A stretch of 64,000 nucleotides of DNA from Chitinophagaceae bacterium (lineage in GTDB: Bacteria; Bacteroidota; Bacteroidia; Chitinophagales; Chitinophagaceae). Each line of letters opens with the position of its first letter. Positions within the stretch are counted from its first letter, which is position 1. The stretch is from NCBI GenBank assembly GCA_017307735.1, contig JAFKGR010000004.1, positions 1 through 64,000 on the forward strand, given 5' to 3'. Below the pieces are notes generated by a model that was given only the letters and a program-made list of their open reading frames with translations, was not told the DNA's origin and made no database searches. Below are positions 36,111-45,093 of this stretch, piece after piece. The translations under genes and the position numbers were made by a program.

Positions 36111-36878
36111 ATGAATTTCGAACTAAGCCAAATTCCAGAGAGAATTGCAAAACCCAGAACGAACGGGCTTACCATGGTAATGGACAAAGGCCTCAGCCTC
36201 GGGCAGGTAAAAAACCTGATTAGTGCAGCTGGTCCACATCTGGACATTATAAAACTCGGGTTTGGAACGGCCTTCGTCACTCCTAATCTCAGAGAGAAAA
36301 TAGAACTTTATCAGGATGCTGGTATCCCGGTTTATTTTGGAGGAACTCTTTTCGAAGCATTTTTGGTTCGTAATCAATTTAATGATTATATCAACCTCTG
36401 TAAAGATTTTGGTATTCATTTTATGGAAGTGAGCGACGGGTCTATCACCATCCCCCATACTGAGAAGTGTGGCTACATTGAAAAACTGACGAAATATGGA
36501 AAAGTATTAAGCGAAGTCGGAAGTAAAGATGCTACTCATATAATACCTCCCTACAAATGGATTGAGCAAATGAAAGCCGAGCTTGAAGCAGGCAGCAGCT
36601 ATGTCATTGCCGAGGCCAGGGAGTCGGGCAATGTGGGTATTTATCGTGGAACGGGAGAAGTAAGAGAAGGGTTGGTTCAGGAAATTCTTACACAAATCCC
36701 TTCCGAAAGAATTATTTGGGAAGCACCACAAAAATCACAGCAATTGTATTTCCTCGAATTGCTTGGTTGTAATGTGAATTTGGGGAATATCAGTCCGGTA
36801 GAAATTATTCCACTCGAGGCTATGCGTATCGGACTCAGAGGTGATACTTTCCACCTTTACCTGAATGAGGAAGTATGA
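36111..36878 (+). CDS. Phosphosulfolactate synthase-like protein (ComA family)
   Basis: The protein has 255 aa. The ComA family adds sulfite to phosphoenolpyruvate to give phosphosulfolactate, the first step of coenzyme M synthesis in methanogens. Family landmarks are K-P-R-T-N-G-L-T-M-V-M-D-K-G near the N-terminus, I-K-L-G-F-G-T, Y-F-G-G-T-L-F-E, M-E-V-S-D-G-S, and the C-terminal L-G-L/I-R-G-D-T-F. The TIM-barrel length fits. In Bacteroidota the product may feed sulfolactate or sulfonolipid metabolism (inference). It overlaps aroE by 4 bp (ATGA), indicating translational coupling. Confidence 0.85.
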   Translation: MNFELSQIPERIAKPRTNGLTMVMDKGLSLGQVKNLISAAGPHLDIIKLGFGTAFVTPNLREKIELYQDAGIPVYFGGTLFEAFLVRNQFNDYINLCKDFGIHFMEVSDGSITIPHTEKCGYIEKLTKYGKVLSEVGSKDATHIIPPYKWIEQMKAELEAGSSYVIAEARESGNVGIYRGTGEVREGLVQEILTQIPSERIIWEAPQKSQQLYFLELLGCNVNLGNISPVEIIPLEAMRIGLRGDTFHLYLNEEV

Positions 36879-37633
36879 AAATTTACGGTCTCATAGGATT
36901 TCCCCTGGGACATTCTTTTTCAAGAAATTATTTTCTCGAAAAATTCAGAAGAGAAAAGACTAACGGGTATGAGTATCTGAATTTCCCGTTCGAACTCCTT
37001 AATGAGGGAATTCATCAACTCAAAAAAAATCCGGATCTGCTTGGTTTAAATGTTACCATCCCTTTCAAGGAATCGATAATACAATATTTGGACAAGACTT
37101 CGCCAGTATGCAATGAGATTAAATCATGTAATTGTATTCGAATTGAAAATGGTGTCTGGACAGGTTACAATACCGATGTCATCGGATTTGAAAAATCCCT
37201 AACCCCGTTGCTCGCAGATTCACACAAAGATGCATTGGTATTCGGAACGGGTGGCGCATCAAAGGCTGTTTGTTATGTTTTAAAAAAACTTGGAATCAAT
37301 TATCGACAAGTATCTCGCAGACAAAAAAGAAATTGTATTCAGTACAGGGAAATTACTCCGGAAATTTTAAACAATTTTACTTTATTGGTCAATACCACAC
37401 CGGTCGGAATGTTTCCCAATGTTGATGAGTGTTTGCCCATTCCTTATGGGGCAATTACAGACAAACATCTTGTTTACGATTTGATTTATAATCCGGAAGA
37501 AACATTGTTTCTGAAAAAAGCAAAGTTTCATGGTGCAGTTATCAAAAATGGTGGTGAAATGCTTGTAATCCAGGCTGAGGAAAGCTGGAAAATCTGGAAT
37601 AAATCAACTATTGAACAGAGTGGCGCCTTATAA
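36875..37633 (+). CDS. aroE: Shikimate dehydrogenase
   Basis: This 252-aa NADP-dependent reductase converts 3-dehydroshikimate to shikimate. Substrate-binding Ser residues sit in G-H-S-F-S (12-16). The catalytic Lys65 lies in N-V-T-I-P-F-K, followed by N-T-D-V-I-G. The Rossmann loop is F-G-T-G-G-A-S-K-A. It is slightly short but complete. It starts within the last codons of the ComA-like gene and its stop overlaps the convergent thioesterase by 6 bp. Confidence 0.92.
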   Translation: MKIYGLIGFPLGHSFSRNYFLEKFRREKTNGYEYLNFPFELLNEGIHQLKKNPDLLGLNVTIPFKESIIQYLDKTSPVCNEIKSCNCIRIENGVWTGYNTDVIGFEKSLTPLLADSHKDALVFGTGGASKAVCYVLKKLGINYRQVSRRQKRNCIQYREITPEILNNFTLLVNTTPVGMFPNVDECLPIPYGAITDKHLVYDLIYNPEETLFLKKAKFHGAVIKNGGEMLVIQAEESWKIWNKSTIEQSGAL

Positions 37634-38056
37634 AATTGCCAATAATACAGCCGGAATAGGGGAAACTTTTTTCAAGGAATAATTGTAACCGACTATGTTG
37701 GTTGATGCGATGGCGATTAAAATCGTTTTTGAATTTCTGGCCGTTGTTATTTTGTAAACAAGATTAAAGCTGACCTTGGTTATATCTTTCGTAAAAATTT
37801 CTACAGTCAGGATATCTCCATAGTGAGATTCGTTTTTAAACTGAATGGCCAGATCTCCCATAATCAGCCCTGTGCCTTCGACTTTCAGTTCCGTGAATCC
37901 GTGACCTTTTAGAAACTGCATCCGGGCTTCGTGGATGATAGAAACCATGGAATCGTTTCCTAAATGATTTCCGTAATTGATGTCTGTAATCCTTACCGGA
38001 ATTTTTAAAATGGCTTTGGGCTTGCTGTCCGGAATTTCAATTTGAACCCTTGCCAT
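37628..38056 (-). CDS. Acyl-CoA thioesterase, 4HBT hotdog family
   Basis: This 142-aa protein has the 4HBT pattern R-I-T-D-I-N-Y-G-N-H-L-G-N-D (about 22-35, catalytic Asp region) and strand segments L-T-V-E-I-F-T-K-D. It should hydrolyse an acyl-CoA or acyl-ACP thioester; the substrate is unknown. It is the third gene of the ECF sigma operon on the minus strand (sigma, membrane protein, thioesterase) and overlaps the upstream gene by 1 bp, which supports cotranscription. Confidence 0.82.
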   Translation of the reverse strand: MARVQIEIPDSKPKAILKIPVRITDINYGNHLGNDSMVSIIHEARMQFLKGHGFTELKVEGTGLIMGDLAIQFKNESHYGDILTVEIFTKDITKVSFNLVYKITTARNSKTILIAIASTNIVGYNYSLKKVSPIPAVLLAIL

Positions 38057-38634
38057 TATTCAATTGTGTTTGAAGCCTTTTGGATAATGTCAATCAAATT
38101 CCCCGAGGTAGGAGTGATATTGTTAGTGAGCATAATGTGCTGCCATTTGTTTATCTTCTGATTCCAAACGGGCTTGGGTGGATTTTCACCATCAGCAGAA
38201 ATAATAAGTGTAGCTACTTTGGGAGAAATTTTTACAGGTTCTCCTTCAGGCCCGGAAATGGTGATATATTTCAGGTCTTCTGAATGGGACACCTCCATGC
38301 TCGTAACTAACTTTTTGTTTTCCGGAGCTTTGATAATTGATTCAAGGGCCTGGTAATTTTTTACCATTATTTCCTTTTGTCGGGGTGAAAGGGACTTTGT
38401 TGTTTGAGCAGGATTTAACGGGTTTTCTATAGGATTGGTTTTGAAAACAGTGCTGATGATAACCAGGGCAATGATTGCGGCTGCCGCAGAAGAAAGAGCA
38501 ATAATCCTTATTTGTTTTCTGTGGGGTTTAAATTCTATTGTTTTGGCACCGGAAATCCGGTCCCTGACATTTACCCAAATTTCATCAGGAGGTCGTTGCT
38601 CATAATTGTACAGTTTTTCTTTAACTGTTTTCAT
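38056..38634 (-). CDS. Membrane-anchored protein, probable anti-sigma-type partner
   Basis: This 192-aa protein has a cytoplasmic N-terminus of about 42 residues (P-P-D-E-I-W-V-N-V-R-D-R-I), one TM helix (about 44-63, I-I-A-L-S-S-A-A-A-A-I-I-A-L-V-I-I), and a periplasmic domain of about 125 residues. Its position 13 bp after the ECF sigma factor gene and its topology match anti-sigma factors. It lacks the zinc-binding His/Cys motif of ZAS-type anti-sigmas. The role is inferred from context alone. Confidence 0.65.
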   Translation of the reverse strand: MKTVKEKLYNYEQRPPDEIWVNVRDRISGAKTIEFKPHRKQIRIIALSSAAAAIIALVIISTVFKTNPIENPLNPAQTTKSLSPRQKEIMVKNYQALESIIKAPENKKLVTSMEVSHSEDLKYITISGPEGEPVKISPKVATLIISADGENPPKPVWNQKINKWQHIMLTNNITPTSGNLIDIIQKASNTIE

Positions 38635-38647
38635 GGCCTGAAATTCT

Positions 38648-39211
38648 TTACTTGTTGATGTTTTTAAATTTTGTTTCTAATATATTTTTCAAAACGCCTT
38701 TGGCTCTTGCCAATTGCGATTTGCTTGTTCCTTCCGAAATATTCAGCATCTCCGCAATTTCTTTATGGCTATAGCCTTCCACGACATAAAGATTAAATAT
38801 CGTTTTGTAACCCGGAGACAACTGATTTATTATTTTCAGAAGGTCTTTGGCTGCCAGCGTATCAAGTGCATCCAGTCCGGGATCTTCCACAATATTTTCA
38901 TGAGCTTCTCCGATATTGTATGATTTCGCCTTTTTCCGGAATTGCTCAATACAAGTATTGATAAAAATCCGCCTTACCCATCCCTCAAACGAACCTTCGC
39001 CTCTGAACTTTTCGAGATTGTTGAAAACCTTTACAAACCCTTCCTGCAACAGATCGTTTGCATCATTTGTATTGCCCGCATACCTCAGGCAAACCCCATA
39101 CATTTTCGAAGCAAAGCGATCATATAATTCCCGTTGCGACTTCGGATTTCCCTCGATACATCCGGTAATTAAGTCGTTTTCTGAAACGGTATGGTTGCTT
39201 TGATCGTTCAA
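38648..39211 (-). CDS. ECF-type RNA polymerase sigma factor
   Basis: The protein has 187 aa. Region 2 (about 25-95) contains A-N-D-L-L-Q-E-G-F-V-K-V-F and W-V-R-R-I-F-I-N-T-C. Region 4 (about 125-180) contains L-S-P-G-Y-K-T-I-F-N-L and H-K-E-I-A-E-M-L-N-I-S-E-G-T-S-K-S-Q-L. It heads a minus-strand operon with a membrane-anchored putative anti-sigma and a thioesterase. Such pairs usually answer envelope signals (family knowledge). Confidence 0.93.
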   Translation of the reverse strand: MNDQSNHTVSENDLITGCIEGNPKSQRELYDRFASKMYGVCLRYAGNTNDANDLLQEGFVKVFNNLEKFRGEGSFEGWVRRIFINTCIEQFRKKAKSYNIGEAHENIVEDPGLDALDTLAAKDLLKIINQLSPGYKTIFNLYVVEGYSHKEIAEMLNISEGTSKSQLARAKGVLKNILETKFKNINK

Positions 39212-39234
39212 CTTTCTTTTTTTTATCTGAATTT

Positions 39235-39819
39235 TCAGGATACAGGTTCTTGCAAAAACCGAATTAATTTTTCTGTAGCTTTTCTTCTGTGGCTGAATTT
39301 ATTTTTCTCTTCCATTTCCATTTCTGCAAATGATTTGCTACTTCCTTCCGGAATAAAAATACTGTCATACCCAAATCCCATACTACCTTTTCTGGCTTGC
39401 AAAACAGAACCTTTGCATTCTCCTTCAAAAAGATATTGTTTCCCATTCCAAATAAGGCAGATGATCGTTACAAACCGTGCTCTTCTGTTTTTTATGTTTT
39501 TCATTTTACCCAGAAGTTTTTCAATGTTTGCTTCAAAATCATGCTCTTCTCCCGCATATCTTGCACTTCGCACGCCGGGCTCACCATTTAAGGCCTCCAC
39601 CTCCAGACCGGTATCTTCCGAAAAACAATCCAGTCCGGTTTTTTCATGCACAACTTTTGCTTTTTGAATTGCATTTTCTTTGATAGTGTAGAATGGCTCC
39701 GGGATGTCTTCCTTAAATCCTATTTCAAAAAGTGATTTTACATCGAATTGTCCATGCAGGATGGATGCTACTTCCGAAACTTTATTCTTATTGTGTGTCG
39801 CAAAAATGAGTGGTTTCAT
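39235..39819 (-). CDS. rdgB: Non-canonical purine NTP pyrophosphatase (RdgB/HAM1)
   Basis: This 194-aa protein hydrolyses ITP, dITP and XTP to monophosphates, protecting DNA and RNA. The start F-A-T-H-N-K-N-K-V-S-E-V is diagnostic, followed by S-E-D-T-G-L-E-V with the catalytic Asp, G-V-R-S-A-R-Y-A-G, and the C-terminal G-F-G-Y-D-S-I-F and H-R-R-K-A. It lies 24 bp upstream of the sigma factor gene on the same strand and could be cotranscribed with it. Confidence 0.93.
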   Translation of the reverse strand: MKPLIFATHNKNKVSEVASILHGQFDVKSLFEIGFKEDIPEPFYTIKENAIQKAKVVHEKTGLDCFSEDTGLEVEALNGEPGVRSARYAGEEHDFEANIEKLLGKMKNIKNRRARFVTIICLIWNGKQYLFEGECKGSVLQARKGSMGFGYDSIFIPEGSSKSFAEMEMEEKNKFSHRRKATEKLIRFLQEPVS

Positions 39820-39840
39820 TCGGTGTTTTCAATACTTTTA

Positions 39841-40320
39841 TTATAATTCAAACAATTCTTTCAATGCTTTCCATAATGCCTTTTTGCGATCAGTATTTTT
39901 TTGCAATGATCCGAGCGGAAGCGTCCTGATAAGTTTACAATTACCGGCTTCCAAAATTTTATCTTCTTCGTCAGAAATATTTAAATCAATGGTTGAAAAA
40001 GGTACCCCAAAAAATATTGCTTTTTCTGATTTTAAAAAGTTTAAAATTTCTGAAATAACGGCTACCTGATCTCCCAGGTTCATTAATGCAATATCTTCCT
40101 GCGTCAACTGGCAGGCTTTCAGTAAATTATTCAGCAAATCTGCATCCTCGGTTTTCAGCTTATGGTTTTCATCGATAAGCACCAGTACAGACTTCAAATT
40201 TTTCCCATCGAATGAGATTTTTTTACTTTCCGGAGCTTTCGGAATTGTATCATAAACAAGCCCGCCGGGAAATAATTTTGAACATATTTGAACATCGAGT
40301 TGAATGTCATCCAGTCCCAT
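39841..40320 (-). CDS. Hypothetical protein, faint HolD (Pol III psi)-like layout
   Basis: The protein has 159 aa from the Met at 40320. A longer frame to 40467 would overlap the conserved ilvE coding region and is rejected. The family is unknown. The order L-L-N-N-L-L-K-A-C-Q-L-T-Q-E-D-I, then L-P-L-G-S-L, then K-K-A-L-W-K-A-L at the C-terminus recalls E. coli HolD from memory, but similarity by eye is weak. It is soluble, with no signal or TM. It is 21 bp upstream of rdgB and divergent from ilvE (43 bp between starts). Confidence 0.7.
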   Translation of the reverse strand: MGLDDIQLDVQICSKLFPGGLVYDTIPKAPESKKISFDGKNLKSVLVLIDENHKLKTEDADLLNNLLKACQLTQEDIALMNLGDQVAVISEILNFLKSEKAIFFGVPFSTIDLNISDEEDKILEAGNCKLIRTLPLGSLQKNTDRKKALWKALKELFEL

Positions 40321-40363
40321 GAAATCGTGTTTAATTTCGTTACTTTGTAACAAATTTAATGAT

Positions 40364-41431
40364 ATGACAGTAACCGATGATATTAAGGTAACGAGGGCAA
40401 GAGAATCCAAGTTAAAAAGTCTTTCCATTGAAGACATGCATTTCGGGCATAGCTTTTCAGACCACATGTTTGTTGCAGCGTACGAGGATGGTAAATGGCA
40501 GCATTTAGAAATAAAGCCTTATCAGCCCATTACAGTTTCGCCGGCATGTTCGGCATTTCACTATGGACAGTCTATATTCGAAGGGATAAAGGCATTCAGG
40601 GATCTCAAAACCAAGGATATACATATTTTCAGGTTGAACGACCACTTTAAAAGATTCAACACTTCGGCCAAAAGGATGAATATGCCGGAAGTTCCGGAAG
40701 AAATTTTTAAGGAAGGAATAAGGGAGTTAATCAGGATGGATGAAGCATGGGTGCCCGATATTCATGATTATTCTCTGTATATCCGGCCTTTTATGTTTGC
40801 AAGCGAGGCCTTTATTGGAGTCAGGCCTGCAACGAAATATGAGTTCATGGTTATTTTAAGTCCGACCGGGCCATATTATAGCAAACCCATGCGGCTTTTT
40901 GCAGAAAGGCATTATGTGAGGGCATCTGAAGGTGGCGTTGGATTTGCAAAAAATGCCGGGAACTATGGCGCTGCCATGTATCCCACCAGTCTGGCCAAGA
41001 AGAATGGATTTGATCAGGTGCTTTGGATGGATGCCAAAGAGCATAAATATGTTCAGGAATGCGGTACCATGAATATATTTTTTGTATTTGGCAATACTGT
41101 GGTGACACCTTCTTTGGGCGAGGGTACTATTCTGGATGGAGTGACACGCATGAGTATTATCAGGCTATTGAAAGACATGGGTTATACCGTGGAAGAGCGT
41201 CATTTATCACTCGATGAAATTGAAGAAAGATATAAAAAAGGTGAATTGACGGAGGCCTTCGGTACTGGAACAGCCGCAGTGATACTGATGATTTCGGGAT
41301 TAGCAGACGGCAATAATGAGATGAAATTTGACGAAAAGAAATGGAAAGTTGGCCCCGCTGTGAAAATAGAACTGGATTCTATCAGAGAAGGGTCAGCTCC
41401 TGATAAATACGGTTGGTTGGAAAAAATATAA
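40364..41431 (+). CDS. ilvE: Branched-chain amino acid aminotransferase
   Basis: The protein has 355 aa from the ATG at 40364. The frame upstream to 40304 overlaps the divergent gene and is not conserved in type. It is a fold-type IV PLP enzyme transaminating Val, Leu and Ile. Conserved segments are F-H-Y-G-Q-S-I-F-E-G-I-K-A-F, R-L-N-D-H-F-K-R-F, Lys196 for PLP in F-A-K-N-A-G-N-Y-G, E-C-G-T-M-N-I-F and T-G-T-A-A-V. The length fits the eukaryote-like BCAT subgroup. It is followed by a terminator. Confidence 0.93.
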   Translation: MTVTDDIKVTRARESKLKSLSIEDMHFGHSFSDHMFVAAYEDGKWQHLEIKPYQPITVSPACSAFHYGQSIFEGIKAFRDLKTKDIHIFRLNDHFKRFNTSAKRMNMPEVPEEIFKEGIRELIRMDEAWVPDIHDYSLYIRPFMFASEAFIGVRPATKYEFMVILSPTGPYYSKPMRLFAERHYVRASEGGVGFAKNAGNYGAAMYPTSLAKKNGFDQVLWMDAKEHKYVQECGTMNIFFVFGNTVVTPSLGEGTILDGVTRMSIIRLLKDMGYTVEERHLSLDEIEERYKKGELTEAFGTGTAAVILMISGLADGNNEMKFDEKKWKVGPAVKIELDSIREGSAPDKYGWLEKI

Positions 41432-41446
41432 CAAAACGTCTATTCC

Positions 41447-41482
41447 CCGAGCTCCGGTTTCTTTCGGAACCTCGGCATTTTT
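41447..41482 (+). terminator. Terminator of ilvE
   Basis: CCGAG-C-TCCG (41447-41456) pairs with CGGA-AC-CTCGG (41465-41475) with a small internal loop, followed by CATTTTT. Confidence 0.65.
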
Positions 41483-41600
41483 GAAAAGCAAATGTGTCCA
41501 TCAGTTTTCAGTAAATTGTGCGGCTCGTAAAGACGAGAATAGATTAAATTATATCACGGTTTTCGGATAATTGTGAAAATAACCTTGTTTTTTAAATTCT

Positions 41601-41632
41601 TTTGGTATTTTATATTCCGGCGCTTACCTTTG
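41601..41632 (+). promoter_or_regulatory. Promoter of rpsL-rpsG
   Basis: TTTG at 41601-41604, 20 nt, then TACCTTTG at 41625-41632. This is the cleanest promoter in the window, 30 nt before the rpsL ATG. Confidence 0.75.
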
Positions 41633-41662
41633 CCGTCCAAAAAAAATTAAGGTAAAAGAAGG

Positions 41663-42043
41663 ATGCCTACAATACAACAGTTAGTACGTAAAGGAAGAAC
41701 AATCATCAGAGCCAAGGTAAAATCAAGGGCTTTGGATGCCTGTCCGCAACGCCGTGGTGTTTGCACCAGAGTTTATACAACAACCCCTAAGAAACCGAAT
41801 TCCGCTCTTAGAAAAGTGGCTAAGGTAAGGTTGACAAATAAAATTGAGGTAATTGCCTACATTCCCGGAGAAGGACACAATTTGCAGGAACACAGTATAG
41901 TATTGCTTCGCGGTGGCAGGGTGAAGGATTTACCTGGAGTGCGTTACCACATTGTACGTGGCACACTGGATACAGCCGGTGTAAAGGACCGCAAACAAGG
42001 CCGTAGCAAATACGGGACAAAGAAAGAAAAAGCAAAGAAATAA
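41663..42043 (+). CDS. rpsL: 30S ribosomal protein S12
   Basis: The protein has 126 aa with the universally conserved decoding-centre segments [12 protein letters not shown] (about residues 37-48) and [10 protein letters not shown]. Lys at the two classic streptomycin-resistance positions (within P-K-K-P-N and near G-R-V-K-D-L-P-G) is the wild-type state. It is the first gene of the str operon. Confidence 0.97.
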   Translation: MPTIQQLVRKGRTIIRAKVKSRALDACPQRRGVCTRVYTTTPKKPNSALRKVAKVRLTNKIEVIAYIPGEGHNLQEHSIVLLRGGRVKDLPGVRYHIVRGTLDTAGVKDRKQGRSKYGTKKEKAKK

Positions 42044-42086
42044 GTTGATAGCATGCCTGGCATGCACAATAAATTGAATTAAGAAT

Positions 42087-42554
42087 ATGCGTAAAGCTCA
42101 AGCTAAAAAAGCGCCTTTGGCACCAGATCCAAAATTTAACGATGCGCTTGTAACAAGATTTGTAAACAACCTGATGTGGCAGGGAAAGAAAAGCGGTGCA
42201 TTTACTATTTTTTATGACGCCGTTGATCGGGTGAGCAAGATTACCGGTGAGCAGGGATATGATGTCTGGAAAAAAGCACTTGCCAATATTACACCAAGTG
42301 TAGAAGTAAAGAGCCGCCGTATCGGAGGAGCTACTTTTCAGATACCTTCTGAAATACGCCCCGACCGCAAAACATCCTTAAGCATTAAATGGCTGATCAG
42401 GTACAGCCGTGAAAGAAACGGACACAGTATGGCTGAAAAACTTGCTAATGAAATTGTAGCTGCAAGTAAGGGTGAAGGAGCCGCATTTAAGAAAAAAGAA
42501 GATACACACAGGATGGCAGATGCCAACAAGGCTTTTGCACATTACAGATCCTGA
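42087..42554 (+). CDS. rpsG: 30S ribosomal protein S7
   Basis: The protein has 155 aa, the usual length. It begins M-R-K-A-Q-A-K-K and has the S7 features F-V-N-N-L-M-W-Q-G-K-K and G-G-A-T-F-Q-I-P-S-E-I-R-P-D-R, ending H-R-M-A-D-A-N-K-A-F-A-H-Y-R. It nucleates assembly of the 30S head on 16S rRNA. It follows rpsL by 43 bp and ends at a strong terminator, so fusA is transcribed separately. Confidence 0.97.
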   Translation: MRKAQAKKAPLAPDPKFNDALVTRFVNNLMWQGKKSGAFTIFYDAVDRVSKITGEQGYDVWKKALANITPSVEVKSRRIGGATFQIPSEIRPDRKTSLSIKWLIRYSRERNGHSMAEKLANEIVAASKGEGAAFKKKEDTHRMADANKAFAHYRS

Positions 42555-42581
42555 CGTTGCTAAAACAAATGCTATCAGAAG

Positions 42582-42606
42582 CCCTTCTATATCGGAAGGG
42601 TTTTTT
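42582..42606 (+). terminator. Terminator after rpsG
   Basis: CCCTTC (42582-42587) pairs with GAAGGG (42595-42600), followed by TTTTTT. Confidence 0.85.
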
Positions 42607-42781
42607 GTTTTATTGTGAGAATACCGGCACAAGGGAATTCATTATTTGGCAGATGCCCATAATTTTTACAAATTGAAAATTATATTTTAAAATGACGGTT
42701 TTTGATAGGCAGTAAATGTCAGTTGAAATAGTTAACACTTGTTTCCCTTTAAAAACCTTACGGTTTTCGCATTTTTCTTCT

Positions 42782-42789
42782 TAACTTTG
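42782..42789 (+). promoter_or_regulatory. -7 box (TAACTTTG) for fusA
   Basis: Exact TAnnTTTG, 99 nt before the fusA ATG. With the upstream terminator it gives fusA its own transcription unit. Confidence 0.6.
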
Positions 42790-42888
42790 CGCCCTCAAAA
42801 ATTGATTCTTATCGTCTTTGAGACCACATTCCGGTGTGGTGAAAACATAAAAGAAATTTCATAAAAACAAAAATAAAAACAAAGCCTT

Positions 42889-45036
42889 ATGGCCGACTTA
42901 CGATTTCAAAGAAATTTTGGTATTGCCGCTCATATTGATGCCGGAAAAACAACCACCACCGAACGTATCCTTTACTACACAGGAGTAAATCACAAATTGG
43001 GTGAAGTACACGAAGGTGCAGCTACAATGGACTGGATGGCACAGGAACAGGAAAGAGGGATCACCATTACCTCTGCAGCCACAACCTGTTTTTGGAATTT
43101 TCCATTGCACAATGGGGAAAAGACTCCGGAAACAAAAAAATACAAATTAAATATCATTGATACTCCGGGACACGTGGACTTCACAGTGGAGGTTGAACGC
43201 TCCCTCCGGGTTTTGGACGGATTGCTTTCATTGTTTGACTCCGTAAGTGGTGTAGAACCCCAGAGTGAAACTGTTTGGCGTCAGGCTAATAAATACAAGG
43301 TTCCGCGGATCGGATTTGTAAATAAAATGGACCGTGCGGGTGCTGATTTTCTGAATGTTGTTAAACAGGTTAAAGAAATGCTGGGTGCTCATCCCGTACC
43401 TCTTCAATTGCCGATTGGCGCCGAAGATAATTTCAAAGGAGTGGTTGATCTTGTTGCCATGAAAGGAATTGTGTGGGATGATTCTACTTTGGGAATGACG
43501 TATAACGAAGTGCCTATTCCTGAAGATATGAAAGCCGACGTAGAAGAATGGAGACAACATCTGCTTGAATCTGTTGCTGAATATGATGAAAAGCTGATGG
43601 AAAAGTTTTTTGATAATCCGGGTTCCATTACTGAAGATGAGATCAACAATGCAATCAGAAGAGCTACCATTGATTTGAGTATTATCCCGATGTTGTGCGG
43701 ATCTTCTTTTAAGAATAAAGGTGTTCAGGCGGCATTGGATGCCATTGTGCGTTATTTGCCCAGCCCGTTGGATATTGAAGCTGTAAAAGGAATCAATCCT
43801 GATACGGGAGAAGAAGTATTGCGCCGTCCTGATGAAAAAGAACCTTTCTGTGCATTGGCATTTAAAATTATGACAGATCCCTTTGTTGGACGTCTGGCAT
43901 ATTTTCGTGTTTACAGTGGCAAGCTGGATGCCGGTTCTTATGTGTTGAATACCCGTACAGGTAAAAATGAAAGAATCAGCCGTTTGATGCAAATGCATGC
44001 CAACAAACAAAATCCTGAAGATTCTATCAGTGCAGGTGATATCGGCGCTGCCGTTGGGTTTAAAGATATTAAAACAGGTGATACTTTGTGTGATGAGAAG
44101 GCTCCGATTGTTTTGGAATCTATTACTTTTCCTGACCCCGTTATTGCAATAGCCATTGAACCTAAAACACAGGCTGATGTGGACAAAATGAGTATAGCCA
44201 TTGCTAAATTATTGGAAGAAGATCCCACACTTCGGGTTGCTACGGATGAAGAAACCGGACAGACTACATTAAGCGGAATGGGAGAACTGCACCTCGATAT
44301 TATTATCGATCGTATGAAACGGGAGTTTAAAGTTGAAATCAACCAGGGCACTCCTCAGGTAGCGTATAAAGAAGCCTTTGGTGCTACTATTGAGCATCAT
44401 GAAGTATTGAAAAAGCAAACAGGAGGCCGTGGTAAATTTGCTGACATTGAGTTTGAAATAGGCCCGGCTGATGAAGATTTCCTGAAAGAAGATAAAGGGA
44501 AATTTCAGTTTGTCAATAAAATCGTTGGTGGATCTATCCCGAAAGAATTTATTCCGGCTATTCAGAAAGGTTTTGAAAGTGCAATGTCGGTTGGAGTTTT
44601 GGCCGGCTATCCAATGCAGAATATGCGTGTGAAGATTTTTGATGGTTCATTCCACCCTGTTGACTCGGATTCCATGTCATTTGAACTCTGTGCCAAAGCA
44701 GGATACCGTGAAGCAGCCAGAAAAGCACATCCGATATTATTGGAACCCATTATGAAAGTTGAGGTACTTACCCCCGACCAATACATGGGAGATGTGACAG
44801 GAGACCTGAACCGCCGCCGTGGTATCCTGGAAGGAATGGATACCCGTCACGGAGTGCAGGTAATCAAAGCAAAAGTGCCATTAAGTGAAATGTTTGGGTA
44901 TGTGACTCAGTTGCGTTCTTTGACGAGCGGACGTGCAACATCTACCATGGAATTCAGCCATTATGCTCCGGCGCCAAATAATATTGCTGAGGAAGTGGTT
45001 GCAAAACAGAAAGGAAAACTTAAGGTAGAAGGCTAA
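42889..45036 (+). CDS. fusA: Elongation factor G
   Basis: This 715-aa translocase GTPase has G1 A-H-I-D-A-G-K-T-T (about 14-22), G2 R-G-I-T-I, G3 D-T-P-G-H-V-D-F and G4 N-K-M-D. Domains II to V follow, including R-G-I-L-E-G-M-D and the C-terminal G-R-A-T-S-T-M-E-F. It drives mRNA-tRNA movement on the ribosome and, with RRF, ribosome recycling. It is full length. It sits after rpsL-rpsG as in the classical str operon but has its own promoter. Confidence 0.96.
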   Translation: MADLRFQRNFGIAAHIDAGKTTTTERILYYTGVNHKLGEVHEGAATMDWMAQEQERGITITSAATTCFWNFPLHNGEKTPETKKYKLNIIDTPGHVDFTVEVERSLRVLDGLLSLFDSVSGVEPQSETVWRQANKYKVPRIGFVNKMDRAGADFLNVVKQVKEMLGAHPVPLQLPIGAEDNFKGVVDLVAMKGIVWDDSTLGMTYNEVPIPEDMKADVEEWRQHLLESVAEYDEKLMEKFFDNPGSITEDEINNAIRRATIDLSIIPMLCGSSFKNKGVQAALDAIVRYLPSPLDIEAVKGINPDTGEEVLRRPDEKEPFCALAFKIMTDPFVGRLAYFRVYSGKLDAGSYVLNTRTGKNERISRLMQMHANKQNPEDSISAGDIGAAVGFKDIKTGDTLCDEKAPIVLESITFPDPVIAIAIEPKTQADVDKMSIAIAKLLEEDPTLRVATDEETGQTTLSGMGELHLDIIIDRMKREFKVEINQGTPQVAYKEAFGATIEHHEVLKKQTGGRGKFADIEFEIGPADEDFLKEDKGKFQFVNKIVGGSIPKEFIPAIQKGFESAMSVGVLAGYPMQNMRVKIFDGSFHPVDSDSMSFELCAKAGYREAARKAHPILLEPIMKVEVLTPDQYMGDVTGDLNRRRGILEGMDTRHGVQVIKAKVPLSEMFGYVTQLRSLTSGRATSTMEFSHYAPAPNNIAEEVVAKQKGKLKVEG

Positions 45037-45063
45037 ACAATTAATTTTAAATAAAATTTCCGG

Positions 45064-45093
45064 GAGGTTGTCTGAATCAGGCAACCTCTTTTT
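45064..45093 (+). terminator. Terminator of fusA
   Basis: GAGGTTG (45064-45070) pairs with CAACCTC (45082-45088), with a further CTGA/TCAG inside the loop, followed by TTTTTATTT. Confidence 0.85.

Larger units (their letters stand above)
42555..42888 (+). other. 334-bp gap between rpsG and fusA
   Basis: The gap holds the rpsG terminator (42582-42606), the fusA promoter (-7 box 42782-42789) and a leader of about 95 nt. In the leader ACCACA (42823-42828) pairs with TGTGGT (42835-42840). No coding frame was seen. Confidence 0.6.

Noticed and set aside
40321..40467. N-terminal extension of the hypothetical gene divergent from ilvE
   Set aside because: It is antisense to conserved ilvE codons, so the start at 40320 is used.
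43228..44010. A 260-codon minus-strand frame inside fusA
   Set aside because: It is antisense to highly conserved EF-G sequence and its Cys/His/Phe-rich composition is typical of a shadow frame.
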